Shown here: positions 61,501-64,000 of the stretch, in pieces
Layout: each line of letters opens with the position of its first letter
Position numbering within the stretch: position 1 is the first letter of the stretch
Source of the DNA: Ahaetulla prasina
Taxonomy: Eukaryota > Chordata > Lepidosauria > Squamata > Colubridae
Length of the DNA stretch: 64,000 bases
Direction of reading: 5' to 3'
NCBI RefSeq assembly: GCF_028640845.1
Contig: NC_080541.1
Coordinates: 32,193,435-32,257,434, forward strand
The notes under the pieces: model-generated
Told to the model about the DNA's origin: nothing
Databases searched by the model: none
Seen by the model: only the letters and a program-made list of their open reading frames with translations
Made by a program: the position numbers and the translations under genes

Positions 61501-63313
61501 ATATGTTGACATTGTGAGCCACCACAGAATCTTGCAATAGGCACCATACAAGTAAAGTAAATGAATAAACAACCAACCATAATTGTTTATTTCACACGAC
61601 TTAGAACATAGTTTCAAGAGTCTGCCTGAAACACATATACTAAGGAGCAGCTGGAATTATTTCTTAATAAAATATCATTTGTCAAATAGTGGAGCTCAGT
61701 TTCTCTCTCTGCTTAACTGAGCAGGAAGCAACCTAAATGTTTGTCTATGAGCATTGCCATTAGAAACCACTCTGGAGCAATTACAAATGGAAATGGACTG
61801 CCCAGAGATAATTTATAGCTTTGAAATTCTTTGTGTTGCCAAAACATTCCTCAGAAGACATTTATTGTGTGAGAGAATATACAGCTGCCCACATATTTGA
61901 CAGTACTAACTTTTAGAAAATAAAAGAGCTCTTTCTCTCTAGACAAAAAGCATACACTTATTAGGGAAGTGATATAAAATATACAGTCTACTGTGGTAGG
62001 ATCATCTGGGAGTCATTAAAAGACACCTCCAAGAAATGGGCTTTCTGGGTCTAATTCAGAGCAAATGTTAACGGAAAAAGTTTATGTTCCTGGATCATCT
62101 CATATCAGGGTGTGGATAGTTATGGGAATTAAAGAAAAAGGATTTAATTGCATTAATGCACATTAATGGTGGACTTTTTGTTTAAGATTTCCCAGGCTGA
62201 GGGACTAAATCTTTTCAGAGAAGAAGGTGAGTAGGTTGTTTGTGTTCCTTACTTACAGGTAGTGGTCCTTACAGGAACTAGGACCTACAGTACTGACAGA
62301 AGTCTGGTTCAGAGTCATAAGCTAATATCCCCAAACTGGGAGCCAATGTTTCTAGAAAATGCAAGGTTCAGTCTGCTCAATATAAGATTTTTTTAAAAGA
62401 CCCATTTACCACAATATCTATATCAGCATCAAGGTTGGAACAAATTAAGGTGTGAAATTTTAGTTTGATGTTTTGTTAAATGATGGCTTGTTCTAATTCT
62501 AATATTGAATAAAATAAAATAATAAAAGGCATATAGTAGGTAATTAAATAAGAAATGTTAAATAACAGTATGCAGAAAAGAGAATCTTATAAGGGAAGAA
62601 GCAGCGCAAGGATGGTCAACAAAGGGACAAGCTCGGACACATCTTGGCAAGTGACAATATCTTTATCCCTGAACAATGCAACTGTAAATATAAGACCACT
62701 GAAAGTACCCTGTTAGATCTGGATTAATACACCAATCTAAGCCATAATATACATTTGTTTTTGATTTAATGTACCATGAGCCACTGTGGTTTATAACTGA
62801 AGATTCATGACTAAGTGGCAAATTGTAACCACACTAATTTGGGACCATTTAACAAACCATAGTTAAAATCAAGTCTTACATACATGAACTTACTGAAAGA
62901 AGAAGGTATCTCTGGGAAGCCCAACAGGAAGACAAAAGCATTCCCTGCCAATGTCCTGACATTATCCAAAAACCACAGACAAGTTTCTCCAGAAATCAAT
63001 TTAGCTGATTTTTCCTTGGTGAAACCAGAGCATAGAGAAAGTGATATCTGACTTGGGCAAATCAGCATAATAGGACCCATCATTGCCCGATAAATACACA
63101 GGAAAGTAACAGCCATGCTGGTCAGAGTTGCATCATTGAAGATTCCCATCCCTTTGGATTTTGTACCATCCAAAACAGGTCTTCTTATCTAAACCCAGTC
63201 AACCCCAGCAAACTTACCGCTGTGTCATTAGTGGTAATGTAGACCAGGACATCAGAGTTGTTTCTGTTATTAATGTAGCGATAACAGTTCCATACACAAC
63301 TGATCAAGTAAGC
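55453..63313 (-). CDS. LAPTM4B: LAPTM4B, last two coding exons (gene continues beyond the window)
   Basis: LAPTM4B is a tetraspanning late endosome/lysosome membrane protein. Two exons are visible: 63218-63313 ([20 protein letters not shown], then [12 protein letters not shown]) and 55453-55530 (VLLPSYDD ... PPPPYVAA, stop TAA at 55453-55455). Both are phase 0 and in frame: 96 bp and 78 bp. The tail carries LPSY and PPPPY motifs of the PY type that bind WW domains of NEDD4-family ligases in this family. Gene order beside MATN2 is conserved in vertebrates. Upstream exons lie outside the window. Confidence 0.95.
55686..56076. mobile_element. hAT-like element, family A (391 bp), nested in another repeat
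   Basis: The ends CAGTGGTGAAATG and CATTTCACCCCTG are flanked by a perfect 8-bp duplication ATTCAAAG (55678-55685 and 56077-56084). The sequence on both sides (CCATTCACTTAGTGACC on the left, TTACAATGGCACTGAAAAAA on the right) belongs to one interspersed repeat that this element split. Inside is a perfect hairpin with 28-bp arms. Confidence 0.92.
55787..55850. repeat. Perfect hairpin, 28-bp arms, 8-base loop
   Basis: Arms 55787-55814 and 55823-55850 are exact reverse complements (containing TTCTACAACCTCT / AGAGGTTGTAGAA) around the loop TTGGCCGA. A second, shorter inverted pair follows at about 55900-55945. Confidence 0.92.
56077..56590 (+). repeat. Common squamate-type interspersed repeat
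   Basis: It runs from AGTTACAATGGCACTGAAAA through ACTTACGACCACTGCAGCAA, GGTCACTTGATCACCATTTG and AACTGTGGCAAAAAA to TGTAAGTTGAGGACTGCATG. Partial copies are at 5500, 37195 and 42590. I cannot assign a class with confidence; no coding capacity is visible. Confidence 0.7.
56591..57390. other. LAPTM4B last intron, nothing recognised
   Basis: AT-rich intronic DNA without a supported feature. Confidence 0.4.
57395..58512 (+). mobile_element. Old CR1 fragment split by a miniature element
   Basis: Decayed CR1 RT C-terminal sequence is readable: [18 protein letters not shown], then [28 protein letters not shown], and after an interruption [20 protein letters not shown]. These correspond to [44 protein letters not shown] and [15 protein letters not shown] in intact copies. 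The interruption is at 57904-58382. Confidence 0.75.
57904..58382. mobile_element. hAT-like element with internal short repeats
   Basis: The left end GTGATTGCTAACCTATGG and right end AAAGGTTTGCCAACACTG are inverted and of a known hAT end type. The flanking octamers CTATATGA and CTAAATGG agree at six of eight positions. The interior has repeated units with GCGCATGC-like and GAAACTGGAAG-like phrases. It splits an older CR1. Confidence 0.65.
58546..58680 (-). repeat. Pentamer microsatellite, LINE tail
   Basis: Runs of TAGAA, TGGAG and TAGAG (plus strand) follow one another: a decayed version of the ATTCT tail, with block-wise variants. Confidence 0.93.
58546..61034 (-). mobile_element. LINE with pentamer tail, second copy (jockey superclade, L2/Rex-like)
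   Basis: The tail is a variable pentamer repeat at 58546-58680. The RT frame 59306-60094 (minus) reads ADRSTDD-region to [12 protein letters not shown] with [20 protein letters not shown]. Upstream, 60097-60372 reads [15 protein letters not shown] and [12 protein letters not shown]. Near 60970 the endonuclease end [15 protein letters not shown] can be read. It lacks the 501-bp insertion seen in the 31-kb copy, so it documents the empty site. Frames are interrupted. Confidence 0.9.
61035..61107 (+). mobile_element. hAT-like family B fragment
   Basis: CAGTGGTGGGTTCTGACTGG, ACCACCGGTTCGCTTCG and GCGCACGATCG match one end of the family-B elements. The other end is missing. It abuts the 5' end of the LINE copy. 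Confidence 0.65.
61134..61375 (-). mobile_element. tRNA-derived SINE
   Basis: In reverse orientation: the head GGCACAGTGGTTAAAGTGCA, GACTCAGCCTTCCATCC and CGAAATTGTCGGAGGCAA, and a tail ending AAGTGCTATTGCTACTG. It is the best-preserved of the three copies of this family here. Confidence 0.85.
61376..63217. other. LAPTM4B intron, nothing recognised
   Basis: Intronic. The 120-codon frame at 62811-63173 (minus) contains hydrophobic runs but no splice context or family signature I recognise. Confidence 0.45.
63218..63313 (-). CDS. LAPTM4B: LAPTM4B penultimate coding exon: end of last membrane segment and tail
   Basis: The acceptor CTTCCAG precedes 63313 and the donor is GTAAGT-type at 63212-63217. 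It encodes [20 protein letters not shown] and [12 protein letters not shown], 32 codons, phase 0 on both sides, nearly identical to the mammalian protein. Confidence 0.95.
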
Positions 63314-64000
63314 CTGGAAGAAAGAGGGTGGAGAAAAGGGAGAAGACAAGATGTGTTGAACTGTGAACTGATTTGCTTCCACACTGTGCAGCTTTCCTAA
63401 ACTTTGATACCTTCAGTTATGACTGTGCTGGCTGAAGACCTCAGGGAAGGTTCTCAAATTGGAGAAGCTGAATCATATATATTATATGTTGCTTAAGAGA
63501 TCCCTGTTTTTCCTTTCCAAAAGCCAACTGTGCAGAACATTGCTCAGTGTGGATAAGCCCAAAGCTCCTCTCCTTTCACTGGAACAGTTTCGTACTTATT
63601 TAGAGTAGTTAAATTTATGAAAAAAAAGATATTTAAAATGACAAATTAAAAATAGGGATAGGATAAGCCTCGAATGCTGGGTGATAAAATGGCAAAACAA
63701 CTGTTTAAATCATTGTAGACAAGAGTCTTTGCTTACAGTAAAAAAACCTGTAATAAGTTCTCTTTGAAAATTCATCTGAATATTATCCTTCATATTCTAC
63801 ATGCATATCAAAGCTTCAAATATTTCCTTGTCAGGATTAATCTCATCATGAATTTGCTTGCAAGATGTGGTGATATAAGCCATAGCTAATGGAATATACA
63901 GACACTTTAAAAAGTTATAGAAATGTGCATAGTCATATCACTCCAAATCTACATCTTTCTTTCTTTCTTTTTCTTTGAAAGCCTGGATCCCAAGTGTTCA
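63314..64000. other. LAPTM4B intron to window edge
   Basis: No upstream LAPTM4B exon was found before the window ends. There is a short pyrimidine repeat near 63955. Confidence 0.5.

Noticed and set aside
62811..63173. 120-codon open frame on the minus strand with hydrophobic runs, next to a LAPTM4B exon
   Set aside because: It does not resemble any LAPTM4B segment, has no fitting splice sites and ends before the real exon; treated as chance intronic frame.

Overview
This is a eukaryotic window with intron-split genes and heavy repeat content. It holds CR1 and other jockey-superclade LINEs, hAT-type elements flanked by 8-bp target duplications, tRNA-derived SINEs and long AAT/ATTCT tails. 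Gene content and repeat types point to a squamate reptile, and a snake seems most likely (inference from the repeat style). Gene assignments rest on peptides translated by eye; no database search was possible.

Layout. 1-3590: 5' part of a CR1 LINE (minus) running into a CpG-rich promoter-like block. 3600-6260: RPL30 (plus) with three of its coding exons; the short first coding exon could not be found. The last RPL30 intron carries an H/ACA snoRNA, matching the known placement of SNORA72. 6260-7740: tail-to-tail interval. 7747-46560: MATN2 (matrilin-2, minus) with signal peptide, VWA1, nine EGF exons of exactly 123 bp each, VWA2 in two exons, a linker exon and two coiled-coil exons. The summed coding length is 2661 bp, which is divisible by three. 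A CpG island at about 45950-46680 carries its probable noncoding first exon. 46700-55450: intergenic DNA and 3' UTR, with a retrotransposed insertion flanked by a perfect 15-bp duplication. 55453-63313: the last two coding exons of LAPTM4B (minus), with upstream exons beyond the window. The order RPL30(+), MATN2(-), LAPTM4B(-) is the mirror image of the conserved vertebrate LAPTM4B-MATN2-RPL30 block, which supports all three calls.

The three genes do not form a pathway. RPL30 is a 60S ribosomal protein, MATN2 an extracellular-matrix adaptor, and LAPTM4B a late endosome/lysosome membrane protein. Most of the remaining sequence is transposable elements inside introns, and several insertions can be dated relative to one another from exact target-site duplications.

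I did not find a convincing undescribed biological system. The points most worth a second look are the missing RPL30 first coding exon, the nested insertions with exact duplications (CR1 inside a hAT element, an LTR-like element inside a LINE), the coding insertion with a 15-bp duplication at 50895-52611, and the loss of one EGF exon in MATN2.
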